Assembly (NCBI GenBank): GCA_000310025.1
Contig: FN648368.1
Location: 86,422-150,421 of the forward strand
Length of the DNA stretch: 64,000 nucleotides
Source of the DNA: Ectocarpus siliculosus
Lineage: Eukaryota; Sar; Phaeophyceae; Ectocarpales; Ectocarpaceae
Direction of reading: 5' to 3'
Below are positions 24,058 through 41,126 of the stretch, in pieces. The translations under genes were made by a program, and so were the position numbers. Positions within the stretch are counted from its first letter, which is position 1. The number at the start of each line of letters is the position of its first letter. Under the pieces are notes generated by a model that worked only from the letters and a program-made list of their open reading frames with translations, did not search any database and was not told the DNA's origin.

Positions 24058-27000
24058 TCATCTCCTACACAACCCTCGCATCCTTGCTCCGCCTACCCTT
24101 TTGAGCCTGGAGAGGGCGTCTTCCAAATCCGCGGCCTTCTTTGGCAGGTCGTACGGGTCCTGCGCTTGTACGCTCCGCCGACTCTCAAGCCCCTTCAAGG
24201 GTATTCGCTGCTGCCCGTTCAGGTCCACCTCCAGCCCTCGCTTCGTGTACCCACGGGTTCTGTACCATGTATGGCGCGCCACGTCCATGTTCGACACAAG
24301 GTTCACAAGTTCAAGCGAGTTGTTATTTAGGAAAAGGGCGTGTACTGCTGAAGGTACCCCCAAGAAATTCTTCTGGTCTGGCTTGTCGACATGTCGATTT
24401 CTCTGTAGCGAGAAAACTGGTGGACCACCCAGCTAAATAGCTGCTGACTACAAGCGTATTTGTTTCACTTTCAATCAATCAGCGACCACGCCCATTGTAT
24501 TCGTGCTGAACATCGCAGGTCTTCTCACGGAAGCTCTGGTCATTGCTTTCGGGATACTCGACAGGTTAATCGCGTTAGTTGTTCGAGGTAGCTTCCCGCG
24601 TACATTTGTTGGATTCGCTCTATGGCAGACAGACTAGTTTGATCATGAGCTGTTCTCTTGGCACCACGGCCTTCGTAAACTACGTAGCTTGGGCTCATAG
24701 CCTACAGAAGAATCTTCTAGGATAAAACATATTCCGGAGCGTACACCGGTCGAAGTAAAGAGAGCGAGGAATAACCCAACGTCAACAATACCGTACGAGG
24801 GTGTATCATTCCACAGAACACTCAAACCGGCTCCCCTTGCCTCAACAAATCTTTCGCGCTGATGGTTAGGTGCTGCTCCACCTCCACCCCACGGATCGTG
24901 GGCATCCGGCCTGAGTTTCTCATGTACGGAGAGTTGAACACCCCAGATATGCTCTTGGTGCTCACGAGATGGTGAAGGTTTTGCGCGGTTGCCTACCAAA
25001 CGCGAACGGGTGGCGAAAAAATAGTTGCAACAAAAATGATATTCGTTCCCAAGGAAAACGGAGGTGCACGAGCCCACCCACACCTTGGCTGGATAAACAG
25101 AAACATACGGTCAACGCGATTGTCTCGAAGTGGAACCCCGCTCGACAGCCTATAATAGCTACTCTTGTACCCGTGGGACCCGGAAAATGGCGCTCGGTCC
25201 CGCTGAAGGATAATTTCATGTGGATTGGTAGCCTAGCTAGCTAGCACTAATGTCAGGTGAATATTACGCCGAAGACACCGTCTTTCAACCAGCAACAGCC
25301 AAAAATCTTACCGAGTGCTTCAATCGTGTCCCAATTACTGTGAGCTAGAACACGCTAATGCAGCTATGATTGACTTAGCACCACTGAACACCACGCGTGC
25401 TCGAGCAAGGGAACGAACAAGAGGGGGAGTTCCACATCAGAGAAGAGCAGAGAATAGCAAATGGGGCCTGTTACCTGAAGCTTCGCTTGGTCGGCCACTT
25501 CCTTATTCGCCGCCCTCTCCTCCAGCAAAGCCTGCTCGTGCTCTCGGAGCTCCGCCCTTACGGCATCACCCGCGTCCACCACCTGGGTTCGTGTGAGTGC
25601 GGAGGATAGCCTTCAATTTGTGAACACTTCACCACCAGACCTTCCCCTAGAAAACTGCTCCACGATCCCAACGGTGCACCTCAAGACCCGTGCCATTCGA
25701 GATCGCACTATGGAACGTACCGCCTGTCAGCATTCTTCACATTCACTCCGGGCGTCTGACATTCCGAACCGTTTTTTACGGAGTTCAGCAACTGAGCCGC
25801 AAACATAACTCATTTCAGAGGGGTTCAGGGAACACATACCTGCAAGTTCACTCGAGAGCGTACTATGGGACGTAAAGCCACTCGGGAGCGTACTACGGGG
25901 CGTAAAGTCGGTCGCCATTTTTCGCATTCACTCCGGACGCCATACGTTTCGCACGGCTTTGTGCGGAAATTTAGCGACAACTTTACCGCAGAAATGCCTC
26001 ATTCCAAAGGGCTTCAGAGACTACATCTCTTGAAGGGTACAGAACATGTTACCTCTTGAAGGTACCGTTTCCTCCTGGCGTGGTTGTAGTTGTACTTGCG
26101 GCTCTGATACCCTCGGAAAGCCCCCTGTATTTCTAGCGCATGGTAGTGGTACACCGCCATCCTTTCTCTGCGTGGTCATCGGGGTTCCAACGTTGTCATT
26201 CCCAGAATATGGGGTAGAAGAAGCTATCAAACATGGGCACGTTGGCGTGTTGTGACGAGCGGTGGGGATATAATATGGCACGTCAATTGGTTTACCCGGG
26301 CGGCATACTTCATTCAATTGTTTCGTCACGACAAGATCAAAATGTGTCACGACGACGACACGACGACAGCAACAACGTGTGCATCGAACAACGCCCAGGA
26401 GCAGCATACCGATAAATGACGAAGCGGAGTGAACGATGCGGTCTAACCTTCTTCGAGCATGGTGTCCTGGCGACTGTGCCTTTCGTGTTCAACTACCCCA
26501 CGTGAACAACATCTACTGTAGTCTTAATCTCGATCGTACAAGAGGGGACTTGAGCAGTGCTGCAACGGCAGGCACGCACCTCGCCAACATTTCCTCAAGT
26601 ATTTGTTGAGTTCGAACACGTCCCCGATAGCCACGGTAGGCGCTGGCGATCCTTATCATCGCCGCTCTCTTCCGGTTGAGATCGTTCCGAACGGTCTGCG
26701 GGATCCCAACACGGTGGTACCATTGTCGAATGAATGCCGGGTCTTTTGCTTGGCTCATGCATGCCGACGAAAGCTCTTCACGCCACTCACGCAGCGATGT
26801 GCCCATGAGAACGCTCGATACTTCTTGTTCATATCACCAACAATGTTACACCCCATGTTTCCTTTTAATGGTCCCTGAACGGCACACAAGCATGGCGCGT
26901 TCTATGTATGCGGGACATTCGGAATTATGATGAACTCGGAGCATCAGTTGTTTGCACACCTTTCCTCGATAAACCCGCTTGATGTCTGTTGCCGCTTGAA

Positions 27001-27097
27001 GTTCTTGCTGCCTCGCCGCGTTTCGAGCATCTAGCATGGCATCAAGTTTCCTCAGTACTGAAGCCCGACATGACCACACCCCGTAGAAGTCGGCCAT
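24058..27097 (-). CDS. SPATA17: SPATA17-like IQ-motif ciliary protein
   Basis: Six minus-strand exons join in phase to 328 codons: 26960-27097 (start), 26580-26695, 26053-26167, 25475-25582, 24828-24992, 24058-24402 (stop). Animal SPATA17 is about 360 residues. Three IQ calmodulin-binding motifs are visible: IKRVYRGK (about residues 40-46), IRIASAYRGYRGR (about 60) and IQGAFRGYQSRK (about 97). A charged coiled-coil exon follows (ELREHEQALLEERAANKEV), then the family signature HLVSTKSISGVFNSPY, which corresponds to the STK-x-x-G-x-YNSP block of SPATA17. The spacing between IQ1 and IQ2 across the first intron matches the animal protein as I recall it. SPATA17 is linked to the central apparatus of motile cilia. 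In a brown alga this points to zoids or male gametes. The start at 27097 (MADFYGVWS) is the first in-frame ATG after an upstream stop-free segment, so an earlier start is possible. Confidence 0.85.
25690..26040. repeat. Two degenerate direct repeats in a SPATA17-like intron
   Basis: Segments of about 150-160 bp at about 25700-25845 and 25895-26035 align along their length, sharing CATTCACTCCGG, CGGA/CGGAA near the middle, CCGCA.A, CTCATT and GGGGTTCAG/GGGCTTCAG. Between them lies a double copy of a 25-bp unit (GAGCGTACTA..GG.CGTAAAG, 25853-25907). The set fills most of the intron between exons 3 and 4. Confidence 0.6.
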
Positions 27098-27702
27098 TTG
27101 GCCTACAGTGCCAAACGCAAACGATACGACCCTGTCTCGTCCTGTGTAAGGATTGCTACTTGCTGCAATAAAGAGTGAACACAACGAATGTTGTTGCGTT
27201 CGTGCACCAAAGGGTGCACCAGAGGGTAGAGAGCAGAGCGTTCGAGAGAGGACCAGGGAGGACGGGAGAGAGGTATAGCCTAGATAAGGGTAAAAGACAG
27301 GCCTAACACTGAAAAGTAGTCTACATAGAAAGACAGGTCCCTTGATTTCATACAAGGGAAGACGCGCAGCGCAGATGTGTCGGTTCGACAGCCGCGAACC
27401 TTTTTTTTGGGCCGTTTCGTCATGATGGCAGATGGTAGTTCGCACCCCACTGTAGTTCTGACTACCGTACTGCGTGCTTTGCGTCGTGAAGTTGCCGGGA
27501 GAAACAAAACACAACTTGGCGACGAGTCCACAGTGCGCGATTACTTTAGATGTACGTATGCAGTCTTCCCATTCAGATTGTTTGCTTGAGTTGGGAGCTC
27601 AAAGGAATTAGCAAGCCGAAAAACAGCAACCGGACATAAAATGACGGTTTCAAATGCGGCGCATCTCTATTCGACTTGACGGTGGACGTGTCACCAGCGC
27701 GA

Positions 27703-27760
<58 letters not shown>

Positions 27761-27810
27761 CTTTTCATCTAGCTTTCTACGTGCACCACCTGACTCACGG
27801 CCAAGAGGCT
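27098..27810. promoter_or_regulatory. Shared upstream region of two divergent ciliary-family genes
   Basis: The 713 bp between the minus-strand start at 27097 and the plus-strand start at 27811 must hold both promoters if the two starts are right. It contains a (CT)n tract at 27705-27758, close to the plus-strand gene. I can name no specific binding site; the X-box of ciliary genes was not seen clearly. Confidence 0.45.
27705..27758. repeat. CT microsatellite
   Basis: A clean (CT)27 run lies about 50 bases upstream of the proposed start of the CFAP20-domain gene; in brown algae and plants such tracts are common in 5' leaders. Confidence 0.85.
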
Positions 27811-29287
27811 ATGGTTTCAGGTCTCGAGATGGACCGTTCATCCCACCATGCCAAGGGAAGCCCCGCGATGACTCCGCAGTTGAGACAGATTGGAGACCGA
27901 TTAGCTGCAGATTCATGGCATATTGACGCGCTCCTGCCGCCACATGCTGGCGAGATGGTGTACGAGGATCTCCAGCCTGTAGCCGCCGCTATGCAAGGTA
28001 GTGATGCATTGAATGGTGTTTGTGTGCTGTTCGCTTTTAGTCTTTTCTCTCTTCCGGTGCCATTGATACATATGTACTCAATGTACCGCACGCCCTGCAA
28101 CAACACCTACTGCTGTAGACTAATAGCAAGAGACACCCACGCTCAGAATGGCCATTGCTATTGTGTACGGTCAGTGAAGTCCCTCTGGGCCTATTGCAAC
28201 CCTGGAGAAGATCAAGTTTACGAGATAAGCCTACCATTCTTCCTTGTCTATCCACAACGTGTGTGTTGTTCGCAGAATGCGAAGTTTTGCAAGAGGGAAA
28301 CGAGGCTTCTGTGTTCGACGACGAAGAGCTGGGGGTACAGGTTGTCGAGTTGCTAGGGAGGAGGTGTGGCGTGGCCTTCCCCTGCAGCTCTATATTGCGA
28401 TATCTGTGCTTGCACGTGAAGGTGACCCAGTTCCTACGCGTTATCCACTCCATCGTTTCTGGAAAACAGAAGGACGGCTGCTGTAGAGCACGGGAGACTA
28501 CTTGTGCAACTGCTGCGCGTGTGCCACGATTTCATTTCTTTGATCAGCATCAACGTATTTCCGTGCGTTTTTGCTCGGAGTTGGCCTGCTGCAATGTTTG
28601 GCTGCAAACGTTAGTGACCACTCGTCGACGGTTTGTCCCCAATACGTCATCGAGCACCAACATGCGCTTACCCAAGCCCCGGCTGCGACCCGACTTCTTG
28701 CAGACGCTGGACAAGTTCTTTTCGTTTGAGGTAGAAATCGTGGACGACACCAAGCGCTATCGGTACATCGACATCAGGTATAGTCTATGCGTAGAGCCTA
28801 CACGTGGAGATCAAATGTGTACTACGGCCCCTTTCGCACCCGTTGTGATGCAAACCGAGCGCTACTTACAACTTTCGGGGCCATAGCTCTCCGGCTACGT
28901 TTCGCCGATACTGATCGCCCCCCCCCCCCCCTCTTCTCCATCACTACTGGGATGGACATGGACACCGTTTCTCTTTGCCCACATCACTCATTCCGCCCGT
29001 CCTGTCCGCCGCCATGTCTCTTCCAACCGCACAATACTTGAAGCAATACTCGGAGTGTGGCGGACATCGGCGATGACCGCGCCTTGCTGCCGCTCAAACT
29101 AGAAGATGGCTGGCAGCGCGTAAACATCGACTTGGAAAGGACAGTACGCCTAGTGTTCGGGTCATCTTACCTCACGACGTCGCAGGTCACGGTCCGCGCG
29201 AGCGCGAGGGTCGCCAAACTGTTTTTCCAGAGCCAGCCATTTTCGGACTACGAGCTCCCGAGCCATCTCCGAGTTGTCGCTGAGTAG
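27811..29287 (+). CDS. CFAP20-domain (DUF667) protein
   Basis: The last exon, 29044-29287, and the end of the one before (to 28777) encode most of a CFAP20-type beta-domain: FLQTLDKFFSFEVEIVDD corresponds to the IIKNLKKYFTFEVQVLDD block of CFAP20, then LKLEDGWQRVNIDLERTVR, FGSSYLTTSQVTVRASARV and FSDYELPSHLRV follow in family order. CFAP20 itself is an inner-junction protein of ciliary doublets; this diverged copy is better called a CFAP20-domain paralogue. A model with exons 27811-27997, 28276-28777 and 29044-29287 is in phase and gives 310 codons, but the first 190 residues (MVSGLEMDRSS..., VFDDEELGVQVVELLGRR) do not match CFAP20, and an extra intron inside 28276-28777 is possible. The C-terminus is well supported; the N-terminus is tentative. 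Confidence 0.75.
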
Positions 29288-30049
29288 TTTTATTCAAACT
29301 CAAGGGTTTACACTTCTTCCGTCGCGATAAGCACACAATAACCCCAAGCGTCCTACCCCGAACGGCGGGAATGCTAGCAAGGCCCCCCAAAGTTCAGGTA
29401 GAGATCGCCACGATTCCCCTGGATTGTCGTGTCGATGCACACTGCGTTAAACTAATAAGAGCACACAAGTCCGCCTGTCGCCTGTCGAGTGGACTACGCA
29501 CAAAGTGAGGAAAGTGTAAGAGGAGTAAGAAACGCCAAGTTTCTACTTGCAGGCACATGGAAGAGCCACCATCGATGGAAGGACTATGCATACAACTACG
29601 CTTGCCCCACCGATCAATCGTGGTCGACGCACCCTGAACAGTACCAAACCTGTGGGGGAGGGGGAGATAAACATTTCCCGATTCTACGTCGGTACCTCTT
29701 GCTGTACTATTTAGCAGTACGTAAAACGTTTGCCAACGTACAGCAGTGCCGCGTACAAAATATACCAGGGCATCCAATGAAAACATAAAGGGCCACCGCA
29801 TGCACTCCCGAAAACACTTCTTGCTCCACAATTAAAACCGTACAACTAAACATTACAACGTCGCACCCGCTGCCTCTCAGAGAACCAAGACAGCAACCGA
29901 GAGTTGATTCAAAACCTCGTTCACCGTTCAAACCAACCCCGAAAACTTTGCTTCAAAACTTTCTTTCAGTCTTCACACGCCTCGCCTCCTTTCTCCCCGT
30001 TGAACTTCCAAACGAGGACTGTTGTCCTGTCATGTTGGCAACCATTCCA
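29288..30049. other. Intergenic region between convergent 3' ends
   Basis: It lies between the stop codons of the CFAP20-domain gene (plus) and the coiled-coil gene (minus) and probably holds both 3' untranslated regions. I see no coding exon or repeat in it. Confidence 0.5.
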
Positions 30050-35768
<5,719 letters not shown>

Positions 35769-35776
35769 ATCAAACC

Positions 35777-38700
35777 ATGATGCAAGACAAGCACGTGCTG
35801 CCGGCAGTGGCGACGGCGGTGCTCGTGTCCGCCATGGTGATGACGTATGTTTCCGCAAAAAGCAGGCGCCATGGCTGTAAAGGTGCGTGAGGTGCAGAAC
35901 ACGGAGATGTATGCTGCTTCGTTCACATGTAAGCCTTTGACTGCAGGCCTGTACAGCGGTGTCATGGCGCCTGCGCGCTATTATCTACATAGGCGTACGC
36001 GACGTCAACAGCACAGCAGCGGTGCTGCATATGCAACAGCCTACGCCTTGACACTGTTTCATGTGTCTCCTGATAAGCGCATGCTTTTGGCGTGCTACGT
36101 CATCTTCATAACTGGCACAACGTTTGAATGTTTGAATTCCCGTTCACACATGAACCGTGCTGAACCACGTGCGCCGTTCTTCAGCAGGCGAAAAGCGCCA
36201 ATTGTCGGACCTCGTGCGCTCGAACATTCAAGACTTGACACCGTACCGATGCGCTCGAGACGACTACAGCGAAGGCGTGCTGCTGGACGCCAATGAGAAC
36301 AGCTATGGTCCATCATTGGTGGCGGGTCAGGTAAAAAACAGGTTGAGCGAACCACAGAGCAGTAGTACAGCATGATCCTGCCCCCTGTCTGCGGTCGAAA
36401 TATGTTGAATAGAACGAACGCCTCGCCGGAGCGCGTTAATTCGTTGGCGTAAAGTGTCTGCGTTCGGCAAGCCACTGCAGGCCTTGTCGTGGCCTGTCCG
36501 AACCACCCCATCTCCCCAATCACCCGACGCTTTCCACGTGGCACCGTGCCCTCAAACTGCTACCAAGAATGCCAATACAAGTCAACCCGAGTCTACCTGA
36601 AAAGGATGGGTTTCGAAAACCCGCTAGGGTACACGTCGCCGTCCGTATCCCCAGGGGTGTTGCCAACGATGTTACTGTTGTTGCCATGATTGTCAACTAC
36701 CCGCGCGAACCACTCCCCCCGTCTCTGCCCGTACGGCGCCAAACGCCAATCGACTCCACATCCAACAGGGCACGGTGGATCTGGAAGGGTTAGACTTGAA
36801 CAGGTACCCTGACCCTCAGCAGCTGGAGGTGAAAGCCTTGCTTGCGGAGATGAGAGGGGTGAGGCCGGAGCAGATCTTTGTCGGGGTTGGGAGCGACGAG
36901 GCTATCGACCTTCTCATCCGCATCTTCTGTACTCCTGGAGAGGACTCCATCATCGTGACACCCCCGAGCTACGGCATGTATAAGGTAAAGTTGATTTGTG
37001 CTTTACCTCCAGCATGACACCCGTATGAAGCCTTTCAGATGCCGCCCGTAGCACGTCGTGTTATCCCGTGGTATTTTTCAGCGGAACGCTTTTCGCACCA
37101 AAACTCGCCAGCTTGCGGTCCGCACGACTGACAAGCCTCCCTTGGCTTTTGTCTGTTCGCTCTTTTCGTCCGCCAACCCTTTTTCGGCATTCCCAGGTTT
37201 GTGCCAAGGTCAACGATGTTCAAACGCAGCAGGTCCCGTTGACACCGGATTACGACGTGGTAGTTTCTGAGGTGAGCGCGTTCCTCGTGGCACAGCAGTA
37301 GGCTAAGCAACGCGTAGCGGTAGCGGTAAAGTTCTGCCCACACACCATACTCGAGCCAAGACGTGTTCAGGTATCATCGGTCAACCATGCGTGCGTTGAA
37401 GTACACTCTTGGTTTGGTTCGCGAATGTTAATATTTGGCCCTATGCATGCGCGTCAGGTCGGGTTTACATGCTGTCTCTGTCGTGTGCATTCTCTCTCCT
37501 CGCGCTCGAATGCGTTCAGTTCACCGGCTTGTCTCACCGTGAGAGCGTTGATCCCGGTGCACAAGCAAAGCCGAACACGCGAGCGAGCAGTGCCGCGCAC
37601 ACCTTAGAGGAGGCCCTCCATTGCTGGGCTGGACAAAGATTGAGGCGAAGCCATTCCCCGCTCTCGTCAGTCAACTCAATAGATGCGTGGTCTGTTCTCC
37701 TTCCCAGTGCCTACACAACCGCGAGCAACGTAAAATGCACAGCAAGGCGTAATCCCTTTCGCCCCTGCTTTTGCATTCTCTCTCGTGGTATTTGTTTCAC
37801 GGATCATGCCCAATATCACCACATTCCCAACACTAGGTTCTCCGGGCGGCCACCCCTTCATCCAAGCTCCTCTTCCTGTGCTCCCCAGGCAACCCTACCG
37901 GCAAGAGCATACCCGCGTCCGTCGTAAGAGACATTGTCGGGGGCGGCTTCGACGGCATCGTTGTCGTCGACGAGGCGTACGTGGACTTTTCCGGCAAGGA
38001 CAGCGCGTGCTCGCTGATCGATGAGCTGGACACGGTGGTAGTCTTGCAGACGCTGTCTAAGGCCTTCGGGCTGGCGGCCATACGGTGAGCGTGTTTTCGT
38101 TGTGCAGGGCCTACAAGCACGCGGTGGTTTGCCGGGCAAGTACAGACCGCGGTCGATGGATGGGAAAGGGCGTGTCTCCTGATGTGTGTTGCGGCCGTTA
38201 TTTGGCCGCTACAGCAGCACTGCTGTTGTTCGGTCGTCACCCACGCTTTTTGTCCAGGTGGTCATGATGTGTTCGTTGGCATGCGAATATCCATTGCGTG
38301 GATCTTTCGCCCTCTTCATCATGTTGGAACACTCGCCCCCCCGCCCCCCCCGACTCGTTCCTTTCGCTCTTCAGAATGGGCTTTGCTTACGCGAACGAAC
38401 ACATCATCCAGTACATGAACAACGTCAAGGCTCCTTACAACGTGAACCGCCTCACCCAAGAGGTCGCCGTTCGAGCCCTCAAGGACCGCAGCCTTTACGA
38501 GGACCGGGTCACCACCATCCTCGATGTGAGTTCTGTCCGTTTTCGGGAGGCCGTTTGACGTTTGACGCACATGGAAGATGCTGCTCTTCTGTTTCAGGTT
38601 GGCATCACCATAAGAGGAGTGCAGGCATCACTGTTCGCTGTGACGCTGTTCTCCGGCCGCGCGAGCCACTCCGTTGTAGGCTGCTCTTGAGCGCCCGCCA

Positions 38701-39134
38701 TGACTAGTGGGTCACAACCAAGTCGCTGCTTTAAGGTGATTGAAACAGCGATGCCCAGACCGAAATGTGCCAGAAGATGAGTGGGCGGGTGCACCGCCGC
38801 TGCTTGACTCGCCTAAAGCGTGCTTTTCTTGACGCCCTGCTCGTCAATCGCGGGTGGCGAATTCACGCAGGAGCGAATACGGCTGCAAGAAGCACTGCGG
38901 CGCTACAGCTTTGTGAAAGAGGTCAAGGAGTCGGATGCCAACTTTTTCCTCGTCCAGGTGGACCACGCGCAGGAGATCTACAAGCGTATGGCCAACAACG
39001 GAGTCGTGGTACGATTCCGCGGCAACGAGCTTCACTGCAAAGATTGTCTGCGAGTGACGGTCGGGACCGCGGCGGAAAACAACCGCCTCTTGGAACTCCT
39101 CGAGAAAACCGTCGCAGCGATCTCGGCTCCGTAG
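35777..39134 (+). CDS. hisC: Histidinol-phosphate aminotransferase
   Basis: This PLP enzyme converts imidazole-acetol phosphate and glutamate to histidinol phosphate in histidine synthesis. Seven exons join perfectly in phase to 401 residues: 35777-35882, 36185-36330, 36769-36984, 37197-37271, 37837-38084, 38375-38525, 38871-39134. Family marks appear in order: LLDANENSYGPS, RYPDPQQLEVK, GVGSDEAIDLLIR, FLCSPGNPTGKS, VVVDEAYVDF (Asp and Tyr that hold PLP), QTLSKAFGLAAIR (Schiff-base Lys) and DCLRVTVGT (carboxylate or phosphate-binding Arg). Exon 1 encodes a leader with a hydrophobic stretch (VATAVLVSAMVMTYVSA), so the enzyme may be sent to an organelle or the ER. The ASA-Phe motif expected for a brown algal plastid is absent, as Lys follows VSA. 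The start is inferred from phase and composition. Confidence 0.93.
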
Positions 39135-41126
39135 CAACCTAGATAAGGGTTCTTTGGATAGCAATCTCGATCAAGGGTTCGTTGGTGGGCGTCATCGTGA
39201 CACTTAAGAGTACAAATTCGCGTGGTAGTAAAATCGGGCACCCCTTACAGTTCAAACGTGAATTAATGCGGCTCCGAGTGCCAAGACCGGGTTCATGTCT
39301 GTTGTACGACAAGGAGAGAGATTGGTACGTGTCTGAGCTGGGAAAGGTAGAAGGAACGTACAGGGAGATGTTTGAGGCAAAGAATAGCCAGGACCTGTAG
39401 GTGCCTACAATATCTGGGGCATTGGAATTTGGTTGAATAGGCGGGAGAAGTGATATCGATCGGGTAGATAGGCTAGGGACGTTGCTGGGCCACCTTCGGC
39501 AAAGTAGAAAGGATTGATTGGCTGTAGTGGGAAGATGCTCGGCCCTCTGGAGGACGCGCGGGTGGTGCGCAAAGGCATGCAAAACATGAGTACGCACCCA
39601 CCCCCCCTCCGCAAGTACAAGCAGTATTTCACGATATGCCCCCCCCCTGGTCCGGTGAGAACCCGGCGTGCTCCGTCCCGGCTTTGTAGGGATGCGAGGT
39701 CAATGGTCAAACGACTACGGCATGCACGACTATGAGTACACCCCCCCCCCTCCCGGCCCGAATCTGAAACTAACTGCTGTTGGCGTCACTCCCCGCCATC
39801 CTGTGTGCTTGCCTTGCAGCCGCCGTGTTTTTGGGGCCCGGTCTTATCTGAATGCGCATTTGTACACCACAAAGAAGGGTTGTGAATATAGATTGCCCTG
39901 CTCACGCAGGGCTGCCTCCACTCCGAGCCCCCCCGCGTTCCTTCGAACGTGCGTGGTCGGTTTCGACGAAGTCTTTTTCAAATCAAACTTCAGAAGACAT
40001 AAACGCGTTGCGCGAACAGTCGGCACGCGGCTTTTCATTCAGATGCTTTTGCCGTCACTACTTTGCGGAATTTGCCGAGACTCTAGTAGTCATCGCGCTT
40101 CTCAACACTTTTCACTAGTTTGCACACCCACGCATTGTCTGCAGCGCTGGCTTTTGCCTGCATGTCTGCTACCTGTATGTATGTCTGCGTGTAGGCTTGG
40201 TAGGCATAGTGAATTTCAGCGTGAAGAACGATACAAGGTAACGGGTTGTTGTTCTTAACACCACGCCAGGTCTGAGCACCTGTTGTTAGGTGCTTAGATC
40301 TTGGATATTTTTAGGCTCAAGTTCTTAACACGTGGTCCTCCCGCCTCGTAGGTGGTGTAATGCAAAACATGCAGCGTACCTGAAAGCACAACCTTTTTTT
40401 GTGTTCGCCGCTTCGTTTGTGTAGGGCATCAGGAACAAGTGCACTATGCCCGCACTTTTCCCAAGCGACCGGGGCTCAGATTCAGTCAATTGCTGTTGCG
40501 TTATCCCTGCATGTGCCGCGCTATGCGTACCTCTGAAGCTAACAAGAAAATATTTAGCTTGAACCAAGACCGGAGGAACGCATGTCCCGGACAGAGCGCA
40601 CTGGCCTCCGGCGGTTTGCATGCGAGAACAACAAAACAACTTAAAAACATCCCCAGTGAAAAGCGCGCGATCCCCCAAAAGCCACACACTCTTGGTGGTG
40701 CCCCTCTTCGTGGCCGCAGAGTTCGAGTTGCATGGGAGATGAACCGTTGGGGCCTACTTGCGATGATGGAGCGAACATATGTTCCAACTAAAGCAATCAA
40801 TCCTCCAGTTAGAGAGAGCCATACATAACGTTGTACTAGCTCGCACACGTGGTAAACACAAACTACGTAGGTGTCGACTGGACCAGGCCTGTGACCCACG
40901 CCCGGGCACAACGCTTCCGGCTTGGAAACATTTTTGACTTGCAACGTACCAAACGAAGAAAACTAATGGTGTACTGTGTACACTTGCACGACAAGCCCAA
41001 GAACCAATTCGTACCTACTGGTACAGCTCTTTCACCCGGCTGCCCATCGTCGCGGACGAGCAAATAGTGTGGACTTTGAGAGGGCGGAGGGGTCACCAAT
41101 GCTAAGGTTCCCTCCACGCTTCTCAC
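39135..41126. other. Intergenic region with one TE-like repeat copy
   Basis: It lies between the stop of hisC and the stop of the minus-strand secreted-protein gene. About 39182-39740 is a dispersed repeat (separate entry). In the rest I see only a 7-bp hairpin (AGCACCT/AGGTGCT, near 40276-40296) between two copies of GTTCTTAACAC (40250 and 40320), and no gene. Confidence 0.5.
39182..39740 (+). mobile_element. TE-like dispersed repeat, copy 1
   Basis: This segment matches, in opposite orientation, the one at 42353-43133. Shared blocks include GAGCTGGGAAA, GGGAGATGTTTGAGGCA, GAAGTGATATCGAT, CCACCTTCGGCAAAG, GCATGCAAAACA and a strongly conserved end of about 85 bp (GGTCCGGTGAGAACCCGGCG to GCATGCACGACTATGAGTAC). 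A frame at 39182-39400 (…LRVPRPGSCLLYDKERDWYV, …LGKVEGTYREMFEAKNSQDL) ends inside the repeat and looks like the C-terminus of an element-encoded protein of unknown family. It may be a truncated retroelement or DNA transposon. Confidence 0.6.
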
